Source of the DNA: CAYPPG01 sp964412555
GTDB lineage: Bacteria; Hinthialibacterota; Hinthialibacteria; Hinthialibacterales; Hinthialibacteraceae
DNA: 17,979 nt
Assembly: GCA_964412555.1 (NCBI GenBank)
Contig: CAYPPG010000104.1
Span: 1 to 17,979, forward strand
Direction: 5' to 3'
Positions within the stretch are counted from its first letter, which is position 1. Every line of letters begins with the position of its first letter. The notes beneath the pieces were generated by a model. It did not search any database. It was not told where the DNA came from and saw only the letters and a list, made by a program, of their open reading frames with translations. Below, one piece after another: positions 7,468-15,315 of the stretch. The translations under genes were made by a program, and so were the position numbers.

Positions 7468-8343
7468 ATGCCGTTGATCATGTTTCTCAATTTGAAGGGT
7501 GGTGTAGCAAAAACGACAAATGCCGTCGCTGTGGCTGAATGTTTCGCTTCCCGAGGGAAGAAAGTCTTGTTGGTGGATGCCGATCACCAAGCCATGGCGG
7601 GTGAATTGCTTTTGGGATCGGAACGGTTGGCGTATACCGAAAAGAACCGTCAGACATTACATGATTTGTTATCGTTTATGCTCAACGATGAATTCCAACC
7701 GGATACCATCCACGAATATATTGCCAAAGAGGCTTCGAATATCGTTGAAATTCGCGAACGGCTCGATAGCATTCCGTGTTCTCACCGGATCGATGAATTC
7801 ACGACCAATATGGCCAAAGCAAAAAGAGGATACCAAAGTAACGAGGAATTTCTCCGCCGTTTGAATCGGCTGCGTAACAATTTCGCACAGTGGTGTAACC
7901 GTCATTACGATTATACCCTTATCGATTGTCCGCCCACCTTTGTCATCCAAATTCTTTTTTTTCTCGGTTGTGCGGATTACTTCATTATTCCTTCGATCCC
8001 GGATCGTCTCTCTGTACGTGGATCGCTTTATCTTCTCGAACGGCTTCGTCTGCGCGGCTATAAGCGCATCCAATGTTTGGGAACCTTATGGGCGATGGTG
8101 CGCCGGCAAGTCGCCACCCATCTGAAAATTATCGAACATGAAGAAAAACGAACCGGTGAATACGCCGGCATGCCCAAACCGTTTTTGACCTACATTCCCA
8201 ATATGTCTGCCATCGCCGATGCGATGGACGACTGGCGGGAGTATCCATCGTTTCATGCCAAATACCAACGCAAACCATCCCGCTTTTACCATCAACTGTG
8301 TGAAGAAATCGAGGAACGAATACAGGCAATGAAACGAACATAA
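7468..8343 (+). CDS. ParA/MinD-family (deviant Walker A) ATPase
   Basis: A 291-residue cytoplasmic ATPase. The deviant Walker A is KGGVAKTT (10-17), with alanine where most ParA proteins have glycine before the second lysine. Walker A' is LLVDADHQ (34-41) and Walker B is TLIDCPPT (150-157). The gap between Walker A' and B is about 115 residues, some 30 more than I recall for compact chromosomal ParA proteins, because of a charged helical segment at 55-140. ParA-type dimers position DNA or protein cargoes on nucleoid or membrane surfaces. No ParB gene or obvious parS array is seen, so the cargo is unknown and need not be DNA. The frame is open from TTG 7435, but AGAGG about nine bases before ATG 7468 and the usual N-terminus fix the start. 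Gaps to the neighbours are 29 and 28 bases. Confidence 0.85.
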   Translation: MPLIMFLNLKGGVAKTTNAVAVAECFASRGKKVLLVDADHQAMAGELLLGSERLAYTEKNRQTLHDLLSFMLNDEFQPDTIHEYIAKEASNIVEIRERLDSIPCSHRIDEFTTNMAKAKRGYQSNEEFLRRLNRLRNNFAQWCNRHYDYTLIDCPPTFVIQILFFLGCADYFIIPSIPDRLSVRGSLYLLERLRLRGYKRIQCLGTLWAMVRRQVATHLKIIEHEEKRTGEYAGMPKPFLTYIPNMSAIADAMDDWREYPSFHAKYQRKPSRFYHQLCEEIEERIQAMKRT

Positions 8344-8371
8344 ACATTCCATAAAAAACAAGGAAAACGAT

Positions 8372-9370
8372 ATGATTGAAATAGCAAATCACAATCCCGA
8401 TCGAATCGAGGAAATCGCGGGTGGCTATAAAGATTGCCAAGTTTTGTTGACCGCCAATCGCTTGGGTTTCTTTGCTGCTCTCGGAAATCAATCACTGAAT
8501 GTTGATCAAATAGCGGGAAAACTGGAAACCGACCTGCGTGCCACCCGAATCCTTTGTGACGCATTGGCGGCTCTTTCTTTGCTGGAAAAAGAAAAGGACC
8601 TTTATCGAAATTCTTCGCTCGTGAAAGAATCACTCCTTCCTGATTCACCGAATCCGAAAATGGGAATCTTATGGCATTCTGCGAAATTGTATGAACGATG
8701 GGGAAAACTTTTCGATGTCGTCAAAAGCGGGCAGCCGGTTCCGGATGAGGTGTTGGATCCCAATTTGATCGGAGATGAAAAAATGTTCGCGAGCGCTATG
8801 GCCGATGTGGGTCGTATCAGCGCACGCCAGTTGGCGGAAACCTTGGATTTACATGGCGCCAAATCCATGTTGGATGTCGGGGGTGGGCCAGGTCTTTATG
8901 CGATTGAATTCGTCCGCCGATTTCCGGAACTTCGGGCGGTCGTTTTTGATAACGAAAAAACAGTTGCTATTGCTGGAGAAAATGCGAAACAAGCAGGTTT
9001 GGAGGATCGTGTTTCTGTCAAAGGGGGCGACATTTTCGAAGATTCTTTTGGCGAGGGATACGATTTTATTCTTCTCTCCAATGTTGTCCATATATACTCA
9101 GGGGAAGAAAATGCGAAATTGGTGAAAAAATGTGTGGATTCACTTGCACCCGACGGAAGAGTATGTATCAAGGATTTCTTATTGGATCCCGATCGGACAA
9201 GTCCCACATGGGGAGCGCTCTTTGCCGTCAATATGCTTGTAAACACGGAGAAAGGGAATTGCTATACACTTGAAGAAGTACACGAATGGATCGAACGTGC
9301 AGGATTGCAGAGTGAAGCGGATCTCAATGTTGCCCATCATTCACGCCTTGTTATCGGAGTCAAAAAGTGA
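8372..9370 (+). CDS. SAM-dependent O-methyltransferase with winged-helix dimerisation domain
   Basis: A 332-residue class I methyltransferase of the acetylserotonin/hydroxyindole O-methyltransferase-like group. An N-terminal dimerisation winged helix (about 10-95) carries SQVLLTA-like DCQVLLTANRLGFFAALG. It is followed by a linker and a Rossmann SAM domain with MLDVGGGPG (166-174), an acidic ribose-binding position VVFDNE (190-195), GGDIFED (218-224) and LLSNVVHIYSGEE (234-246), whose histidine is in the place of the family catalytic base. Such enzymes methylate hydroxyl groups of small molecules, often polyketides, pigments or cofactors. The SD AAGGA precedes the ATG. It is the last gene of the nucleotidyltransferase-ParA cluster and is convergent, with an 18-base gap, to the radical SAM gene. 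The methyl acceptor cannot be deduced. Confidence 0.87.
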   Translation: MIEIANHNPDRIEEIAGGYKDCQVLLTANRLGFFAALGNQSLNVDQIAGKLETDLRATRILCDALAALSLLEKEKDLYRNSSLVKESLLPDSPNPKMGILWHSAKLYERWGKLFDVVKSGQPVPDEVLDPNLIGDEKMFASAMADVGRISARQLAETLDLHGAKSMLDVGGGPGLYAIEFVRRFPELRAVVFDNEKTVAIAGENAKQAGLEDRVSVKGGDIFEDSFGEGYDFILLSNVVHIYSGEENAKLVKKCVDSLAPDGRVCIKDFLLDPDRTSPTWGALFAVNMLVNTEKGNCYTLEEVHEWIERAGLQSEADLNVAHHSRLVIGVKK

Positions 9371-9388
9371 CACTGCATGAGAGGCGAT

Positions 9389-10795
9389 TCAGCGTGCCAG
9401 AAACAATCGAAACACACGGGTGAAAAGGCTCTTTAGCATCACCGGACGGACCATGATCCGCATGATCTTTGCCAACACACGAGGACGCAGGTAAAAGCGT
9501 AGTGTCGCACGCCGGACCGCTTGCAGTAATTCATCCGCAGAGATCGCTGGAGGATGATAAGGAATTTTACCAAAATAAGTTGTATACGTATTCCAATCGA
9601 TGGTCTCCATATCGAGTTCACCACTTTTCAAAAGCCGATGGAAATCTTCACTTCCCGGTAAAGGGATGAAATTGCCAAAATATGCCCGATCCAATTCCGA
9701 ACGGATAGCAAAATCAATTGTCTTCTCGAGATCCTCTTTCGTTTCGCATGGGAACCCGAGTATAAAAAAACCGAAAACCGTCATTTTGTACTTTTTTAAT
9801 AATTTGATTTTCTCGTTCACATTCTGCAAATCCCAGTTTTTTTTGATGGCTTTCAAGGTTTTCGGAGAGGCGGATTCGATCCCCATTCCGACGAGATAAG
9901 TGCCCATTCGCTTCAATGCCTGAACGATGTCTTCATCCAGTCGATCAATTCGTACACCATTCGGAAACGAGAAATAGCAATGAATATTTCTCCGTTCGAT
10001 TTCTTTGGCAAAATCCAGCACGTGTTCCCTATAAAAAGTAAAATTTTCATCTTCCACGATGAATTCTTCAAAACCATACCGTTGCTGTAAATATTCGATC
10101 TCATCGATGATGTCTTGAATATCCCTCCGGCGGACCGGTTTGCCGGTCACACAATGCCCCGCACAATACGTGCATGGATAAGGGCAGCCTCGCGAGGTTA
10201 AAATGGGAACTACCCGCTCGCTCTTGTGAAATGTGCCATGTTGGATCGGTGGGTATTTTTCCGGCTCCAGTAAGTCCCATGCCGGCATTCCATATTGGTG
10301 TACATCGATCAATTGTGTTTCATTGGTAACAATTCGATTTCCCCTCCGATACACCAAATTCGGTATATAAGGAACCTGCTCTTCCAGTGTGTGATTCAAG
10401 GCACTTCGAACAAACAGCCGGATTGCCTCCTCTCCTTCTCCCTTGATCGCATAATCCAAATCCGGATTATCGAGAAGCGTATACTCTGGGATTCCGGATA
10501 CATGAGGGCCGCCAGCAAGAATCAGACATTTCGGGCATTGTTCGCGAATCCGCGGTACGATTTGCTTGAACGTTCCATAATCGACTGAGAAAACTTGAAA
10601 GCCGACGATCAAAGGGTTTAATTGCCGAATTGTTTCGAGTAACTCATGCTCATCGATTTTGTCCCGATGACAGTCGAGAAATACCGGCTGAATTCCTTCT
10701 TCCTGGTCGAGCACTTTTAACAAGTAACCAATCCCGATAGGAGGGGTGACGACATTGTTATTGCTGCGGAGACGAATAATTACGACAGAATTCAT
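9389..10795 (-). CDS. B12-binding-domain radical SAM protein
   Basis: A 468-residue protein. The N-terminal cobalamin-binding Rossmann domain (about 1-140) has TPPIGIGYLLKVL, FLDCHRD and AGGPHVSGIPEY, with a KGEGEEAI turn near 118-125. The radical SAM core starts at residue 200 with SRGCPYPCTYC, giving the CxxxCxxC cluster ligands C204, C208 and C211. It continues with VEDENFTFYREHVL and GMGIESASP, as usual in this superfamily. Family members use SAM and cobalamin for methylations, ring contractions or other radical chemistry on lipids, antibiotics or pigments. The canonical DxHxxG for base-off B12 is only partly kept (DCHRD), so B12 may bind differently or not at all. The C-terminus is a basic, helical tail. 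No strong SD was seen. It is convergent with the methyltransferase and its substrate is unknown. Confidence 0.88.
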   Translation of the reverse strand: MNSVVIIRLRSNNNVVTPPIGIGYLLKVLDQEEGIQPVFLDCHRDKIDEHELLETIRQLNPLIVGFQVFSVDYGTFKQIVPRIREQCPKCLILAGGPHVSGIPEYTLLDNPDLDYAIKGEGEEAIRLFVRSALNHTLEEQVPYIPNLVYRRGNRIVTNETQLIDVHQYGMPAWDLLEPEKYPPIQHGTFHKSERVVPILTSRGCPYPCTYCAGHCVTGKPVRRRDIQDIIDEIEYLQQRYGFEEFIVEDENFTFYREHVLDFAKEIERRNIHCYFSFPNGVRIDRLDEDIVQALKRMGTYLVGMGIESASPKTLKAIKKNWDLQNVNEKIKLLKKYKMTVFGFFILGFPCETKEDLEKTIDFAIRSELDRAYFGNFIPLPGSEDFHRLLKSGELDMETIDWNTYTTYFGKIPYHPPAISADELLQAVRRATLRFYLRPRVLAKIMRIMVRPVMLKSLFTRVFRLFLAR

Positions 10796-11120
10796 AATCT
10801 GATAATATGTCGAGTTCGCATGAATTGAAATTGCTTATACGAAACCATTTATAAGTTTTTTTCGATCGGTAAGAAAAGGCATTTTCCACAAAATGACTTT
10901 TGATCCGTACTATTTTACCATAGGAATTTAAACCGAACAGCGATTGGGATGACATCGGTTTCATGAACGATAACGTGCTTGCAAGGATATTTCTATCCCT
11001 AACTAAATTCTAATGATGTAGATAATTTATTTTCAGCTGAATAAATAGATAAATTTATTTGCATTTAATTTGATATGAGAGGAAAATCACCTTACAACAC
11101 ACTGGAAGGAGAAAACGATC
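10796..11120. promoter_or_regulatory. Divergent intergenic region with operator-like inverted repeats
   Basis: This 325-base AT-rich gap must hold the promoters for both the radical SAM gene (-) and the hydrolase-caspase pair (+). AAACCGA (10930-10936) and TCGGTTT (10955-10961) form a seven-base inverted repeat with an 18-base spacer, like a dimeric regulator site. GGATA/TATCC (10985-10998) and AATAAAT/ATTTATT (11040-11059) are further small hairpins. TTGCAA (10979-10984) could be a -35 for the plus strand, but its -10 is poor. TTTTCCACA (10882-10890 region) resembles a DnaA box by chance or otherwise. No gene is seen here. Confidence 0.4.
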
Positions 11121-11978
11121 ATGCCTTTGTCGCCCCTCAACTATGTAAACCTTGGTCCTCACGGTACATTTCAGCGAAGTGGGAATTATCACACCACTCC
11201 GCAAGATGTCGATGCAATATTCAACCATATGACGTCGCAAAACGTTTCGAAATTAACGCTCTATTTTCACGGTGGATTGGTCAATGAAAACGGGGGAATG
11301 CTCAGTGCCGAGCGCATGGCGGATTTCGGCCGATGGGTATGGGATGGAATGAAAGCGACGGCACAAAAAATGTGGGCATCCAATCACGATTTATCCGGAG
11401 AAGCCCTGCACGGCGGCCGGTATTTTCTCGAAAAACTTTCAGAGTATCGGCAAAAACATGAAGTGTTGGTCGATCTGGTTGGCCATTCCGCTGGTGCTAT
11501 TGTTATTGGAAATTGTCTGAAAACCATTGCGGATAACAATCTATCTCTTCCCATTCGAAATATCATTTTTCTGGCTCCCGCCTGCACTATCGACTTGCTG
11601 CATGACGAGATTATCGCAAAACCGGAACGTTACCAGCATTTTCGGATGTTCACAATGATGGACCGCTACGAAATGGAAGATCGGCTTGTTCCCTATGTGT
11701 ACACGCGATCCCTTCTTTATTTCATCTCCGGGGTTTTGGAGGATGAAGCCGATAAACCGATCGCCGGGCTGGATCACCACACGCAATCCAATGCTCCCTT
11801 CGCCGGACGATGGATCAATGATATTTCAACATTCCTGCGGAACGATCACCACTTGGTTCTCTCTGTAACCGGCCCCAATTCACAGCAGGGACTTCAAAGT
11901 GCTTCGAAATCTCATCCTGATTTCGACAACGATCCCGAAACATTGGAAAGCCTCAAAGCGATTACGAAACAACCATAA
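11121..11978 (+). CDS. Alpha/beta-hydrolase (serine esterase/lipase-like) paired with a caspase
   Basis: A 285-residue alpha/beta-hydrolase. KLTLYFHGGLV (44-54) supplies the HGG oxyanion-hole strand. LVDLVGHSAGAIVIG (116-130) is the nucleophile elbow, with Ser123 in GHSAG. KSHPDFDND (263-271) provides the likely catalytic His265, and an acid such as Asp181 or Asp187 completes the triad. There is no signal peptide, so it is probably cytoplasmic. The SD AAGGAG lies nine bases before the ATG. It stops 14 bases before the caspase gene, so the two are almost certainly co-transcribed. I recall similar hydrolases next to caspase-family genes in other bacteria. The substrate (lipid, ester or peptide) is not evident. 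A role as an effector or partner of the caspase is inference. Confidence 0.82.
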   Translation: MPLSPLNYVNLGPHGTFQRSGNYHTTPQDVDAIFNHMTSQNVSKLTLYFHGGLVNENGGMLSAERMADFGRWVWDGMKATAQKMWASNHDLSGEALHGGRYFLEKLSEYRQKHEVLVDLVGHSAGAIVIGNCLKTIADNNLSLPIRNIIFLAPACTIDLLHDEIIAKPERYQHFRMFTMMDRYEMEDRLVPYVYTRSLLYFISGVLEDEADKPIAGLDHHTQSNAPFAGRWINDISTFLRNDHHLVLSVTGPNSQQGLQSASKSHPDFDNDPETLESLKAITKQP

Positions 11979-11992
11979 ACGAGGTATGAATC

Positions 11993-12901
11993 ATGGCTGC
12001 TCAAGACAAAGATTACGCTCTAGTGGTTGGGATCAATGACTACCCCAATTTTCAGAATCTGAATGGAGCTGTGCTCAATGCACAAAAATTTCACCAATGG
12101 CTTATCGATCCTCAAGGCGGTGGGCTTCCGAGCCGGAATGCATCTCTTGTTCTATCCACTTTGAATCCCTTGCATCCCGTTTATGATGACATCGAAGATG
12201 CACTGATCCAAATTAAAGAACGAGTACGAAATGAGCCTAACAGGCGATTCTATTTTTACTTCAGCGGACACGGGATGGGGGTGTCTCATGACAGCGCAGC
12301 CCTCTGTTTGGCGAAATGGTCGAAATACAACTATCGAAATTACGCCTTACGGTCACGAGAATATTTGGAATTACTCGTAAAGTGGGGCTTCTTTTCTGAA
12401 GTGATTTTCTTTCTGGATTGTTGTCGTATTCGATTAGTGGAAGCACATGGGATTGGACCATCGATCAACGGGGTCAATGTCTCGGATGATCCAGCCGGAA
12501 CACGAACGTATATCGCTTACGCTACGGAATATCTAAATTCTGCCTATGAATCGAGTGTTGCGGAAGACAGACCACTCGACGAAGATACCTTGTCCAGCCA
12601 AGGATTTTTCACCCGGGCGCTGTTAGACGGATTACGCGGAGGTGCTGCTTCGGAAGAAGGCCCCATAACCGCTGCCAGTTTGAAGACGTATCTGGAACTG
12701 AATACGATTCGTCTGGCACAGCAAGAAGGACGCCATCAAAATGCACAAATTATCAATGGATTGCTTTCCAATCCGGAACCGTTTTTTGGTTCAAAAACAA
12801 TTTCCATTACGGATGAACAAGCAGAGGAAAGTGAACGGAAATGCAAATTCTTCATTGTTTTTGTTCATTCGAGGAATACAGGAAGGATCGCCGGCCAATG
12901 A
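11993..12901 (+). CDS. Caspase-family (peptidase C14-like) protease domain
   Basis: A 302-residue frame holding a complete caspase-like fold. YALVVGINDYPNFQNLNGA (8-26) is the first strand and loop. FYFYFSGHGMG (86-96) has catalytic His93. VIFFLDCCRIR (137-147) has the catalytic cysteine, most likely Cys144 by comparison with D-x-C motifs. FFTRALLDGLRGGA (205-218) and the following helices close the domain near 265. Bacterial caspase-like proteases (orthocaspases/metacaspases) cut after basic residues and act in cell death, signalling or defence. The SD GAGG sits eight bases before the ATG. After about residue 284 the frame appears to run into a shadow reading (FFIVFVHSRNTGRIAGQ), while the expected family C-terminal beta domain continues in the +1 frame. 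This gene is therefore probably the N-terminal part of a longer, frameshifted protein. Confidence 0.85.
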   Translation: MAAQDKDYALVVGINDYPNFQNLNGAVLNAQKFHQWLIDPQGGGLPSRNASLVLSTLNPLHPVYDDIEDALIQIKERVRNEPNRRFYFYFSGHGMGVSHDSAALCLAKWSKYNYRNYALRSREYLELLVKWGFFSEVIFFLDCCRIRLVEAHGIGPSINGVNVSDDPAGTRTYIAYATEYLNSAYESSVAEDRPLDEDTLSSQGFFTRALLDGLRGGAASEEGPITAASLKTYLELNTIRLAQQEGRHQNAQIINGLLSNPEPFFGSKTISITDEQAEESERKCKFFIVFVHSRNTGRIAGQ

Positions 12902-13955
12902 AGGGATCGGACAAAATTTTCGATTACTCGATGCCAATACGCGGCAAGTGATTTGCACTTTCGATAATAATGAAATTCAAAAAGATGACCATTTCGGTTG
13001 GTTCGCCTTTTCGTGTGCAATTTCACCGGGATTTTTCCTTCTCAAATATGGTGGAAAACCGGAACGGGAAATACCACTTCATTGTTTTCCGGAAATCCAA
13101 ACACAGTTGTTTTTAATGCATCATTACCAACCACAGTTTCCAAGCATGCGCATTTATATGAATCGGCACGGTTGGGGCTTTGATCCCACGGATCCTCTGT
13201 TTCACGCTTATGAGCGGGCACTTACTGCATTGCAAAATGGAGTTGGCTATATTCCTTCCAATATGTTGAATGAACTTTTATGGGGAAAATGGGAAAATCC
13301 GACAGTCGGAATTGCTGGTGCTCACATTCTACTTCAAATGGAACAAGTCAATCGTTTAAAAAAGGTGAACCAGAGCAAAGAAAATCTTCTTGAAACGGTG
13401 ATGAATAATTTGGAGGAGCGAATTATACGCGATTCACCGGATGTGTCTGCTCTTTACGCTATGATAGAACAGCAGTTCGGCTGGAACTGGGCATACCGCG
13501 ATGAATCCTTGACCATGGCACCTATGTTTCGGCAGGGATTGGAATCGTCCTGGCTGATTTCGATCGAACGGCCGGGATTCATTCAGGAGAACAGTCTTGT
13601 AGAACAATCCGCCCTTCATGTCTTTAAAGATGTTCCCTTTACCAGTTGGGAGCCGTTTCTTCCAGTACATACCCCGAGTTGGTCGTTCCGTAGTGAAGAT
13701 AATGTTGAAAAAACGATGGAATTAGGTGAGTCTATGCCAGAGTTGTTTGATTTTGAGGAGACCGGTGAAGAAACGCCGGAAAGAGAAAAACCGAAGAAGT
13801 ATGGTTGGTTGGCCTTTGCACTTCAAGATGAAATACAGCGGAAAAACAAGCGTAAACTTCCTTTAGACCTTAGTGAATTCGCAAAAAGCCAAAAATTACC
13901 GTTGCGAGTCGTAGAAAATGCATATGCATCATTGCAAGAAAACAGCGATCTATGA
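12813..13955 (+). CDS. C-terminal beta plus helical region of the caspase-family protein, in the +1 frame
   Basis: The frame is open from at least 12741, but convincing protein starts near 12849 with SSLFLFIRGI. It continues with NFRLLDANTRQVICTFD and WFAFSCAISPGFFLLKYGG, a beta-sandwich-like pattern that usually follows the protease domain in this kind of caspase protein. Next comes a helical module with LLWGKWENPTVGIAGAHILL (about residues 178-200 of the open frame), then a charged linker and a C-terminal helix-turn-helix-sized segment (LDLSEFAKSQKLPLRVVENAYASL). No SD precedes the ATG at 12813 or the TTG codons at 12855-12861. Independent translation is therefore poorly supported, and a +1 frameshifted fusion with the caspase domain is the better reading. 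Whether this is an assembly error, a mutation or programmed frameshifting is unknown. The start given is a formal choice. Confidence 0.65.
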   Translation: MNKQRKVNGNANSSLFLFIRGIQEGSPANEGIGQNFRLLDANTRQVICTFDNNEIQKDDHFGWFAFSCAISPGFFLLKYGGKPEREIPLHCFPEIQTQLFLMHHYQPQFPSMRIYMNRHGWGFDPTDPLFHAYERALTALQNGVGYIPSNMLNELLWGKWENPTVGIAGAHILLQMEQVNRLKKVNQSKENLLETVMNNLEERIIRDSPDVSALYAMIEQQFGWNWAYRDESLTMAPMFRQGLESSWLISIERPGFIQENSLVEQSALHVFKDVPFTSWEPFLPVHTPSWSFRSEDNVEKTMELGESMPELFDFEETGEETPEREKPKKYGWLAFALQDEIQRKNKRKLPLDLSEFAKSQKLPLRVVENAYASLQENSDL

Positions 13956-13962
13956 GATGCGT

Positions 13963-15300
13963 TTATGCCGGGGATTCTGCATTTTGTGTTTTCTTGTTCT
14001 CCGATTTTTGCTTCTTATGGGCACCGATTTCACCGGATTGTTGTAACGCGATTTTCATCGTAATGGGACCAATGATTTGATTCAAGGCAATCACCGCGAC
14101 AATGATTGTCCTCATATCTTCTCCCCAACTGATTCCCTCCCGTTGGATGATCGTAACCAGCCCCAAACTGACTCCGGCCTGCGGCAAGAAAGCCATCCAA
14201 AACGTATGAGGAGATGGAAATGATTCTCCCGAAATCCATGAGCCGAACAAAGTGGTTCCATATAAAAAGAACATTCTCAATACCACAAGAGATAAGGTCA
14301 ATACTAAAGCATTCGAAAGCGCGTCCAGATTGAGAGAAGCTCCTGTGAGACAGAAAAAGATCACGTAGATAATCAGCGAGCTTTCTTCGATCATCTCGAT
14401 CAATTCTTTTCCGCGTTTCGAAGCGTTGGTGACCCAAAATCCGGCAACGATGCAAACAATCAACGTATCTAGGTGGAACGTTTTTGATCCTTCGGATACG
14501 AAAAAGCAAAATGCCAGTACAAATAAAACGGGATTGACTTGAATGTACTTCAAATAAAAGGAAATGATCCAACCAGCCAGAATCCCCGCTGCGAAGGAAA
14601 TAACGATTTCTCCGCCCAAATTCAGGAGAAATGCCCATTCAAATCCGCTTCCCAGCTCGATCGATTTCACGACAGAAATCAAGATGGTAAACATGACGAT
14701 AACCAGCACGTCTTTAATGACGGCTACCCCCAGCATGGTTTCCGTTGAAACACCGGCAGATCGTGTTTCTGTGATGACCGCGATGGTCGTCGCGGGAGAC
14801 TGGGCAACCGAAATCACTCCGAACACCATCGACGCGGCCAGACGGCTATCCACGGAAAGGTCATTTAAGAAGGGAATGAAGCGTGAGATTAACAGAAATG
14901 CGCACGTTGCCAATAGGAAAATCCCTATAGACTGGGAAAGGGTAATCGTTACGATTCCGCGCAAACGTTTTTGGATGGAAGTAATGTGCAATTCCCCCCC
15001 GGCGGAAAGTGCGATAAGCGCTAATGCAATTTGATCGATCAATCGAAAGTCACGCACGGTTTCATGAGATAAAAGGCCTGTACAATAGGGGCCTAAAATC
15101 ATGCCCATGAACAAATATCCGGAAATGCGGGGCAGTTTCAAAGGAACAAGAATTTCGCCGAAAAGATATCCCCCAAGAATAACCAATCCCAGCGCAATCG
15201 CCATCGCTCCTGCATGTGTAGAATCGATACGCCATGGATATTGGTGAACGATCCATACAAGGATGAACATCATTACGAAAGCCGACAGCCGGGTAAACAT
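13963..15300 (-). CDS. Cation/proton antiporter (Na+/H+ exchanger fold), second of a tandem pair
   Basis: A 445-residue integral membrane protein with about 12-13 hydrophobic segments from residue 5 to 425 and no C-terminal RCK/TrkA domain. GYLFMGMILGP (61-71) is the typical TM pattern of PF00999 exchangers. ISVAQSPATTIAVITETRSAG (163-183) corresponds to the broken helix of the ion site, and GVAVIKDVLVIV (181-192) puts Lys186-Asp187 at the carboxylate position of the transport helix. PQAGVSLGLV and ALNQIIGP follow near the end, then the motif QSGEI and a basic tail. The family exchanges Na+ or K+ for H+ across the inner membrane. The start is backed by AAAGGA six to seven bases upstream. It lies 15 bases after the first antiporter and ends seven bases from the convergent caspase region. 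Confidence 0.9.
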   Translation of the reverse strand: MFTRLSAFVMMFILVWIVHQYPWRIDSTHAGAMAIALGLVILGGYLFGEILVPLKLPRISGYLFMGMILGPYCTGLLSHETVRDFRLIDQIALALIALSAGGELHITSIQKRLRGIVTITLSQSIGIFLLATCAFLLISRFIPFLNDLSVDSRLAASMVFGVISVAQSPATTIAVITETRSAGVSTETMLGVAVIKDVLVIVMFTILISVVKSIELGSGFEWAFLLNLGGEIVISFAAGILAGWIISFYLKYIQVNPVLFVLAFCFFVSEGSKTFHLDTLIVCIVAGFWVTNASKRGKELIEMIEESSLIIYVIFFCLTGASLNLDALSNALVLTLSLVVLRMFFLYGTTLFGSWISGESFPSPHTFWMAFLPQAGVSLGLVTIIQREGISWGEDMRTIIVAVIALNQIIGPITMKIALQQSGEIGAHKKQKSENKKTQNAESPA

Positions 15301-15315
15301 GCAATTTCCTTTCGA

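Noticed and set aside
12898..12951. ATG overlapping the caspase TGA as a translationally coupled start
   Set aside because: It is in the wrong frame for the C-terminal region and hits a stop after 17 codons.
14030..14638. 202-codon minus-strand open frame
   Set aside because: It lies wholly inside the antiporter gene in another frame, is rich in charged and aromatic residues without pattern, and has no SD or domain.
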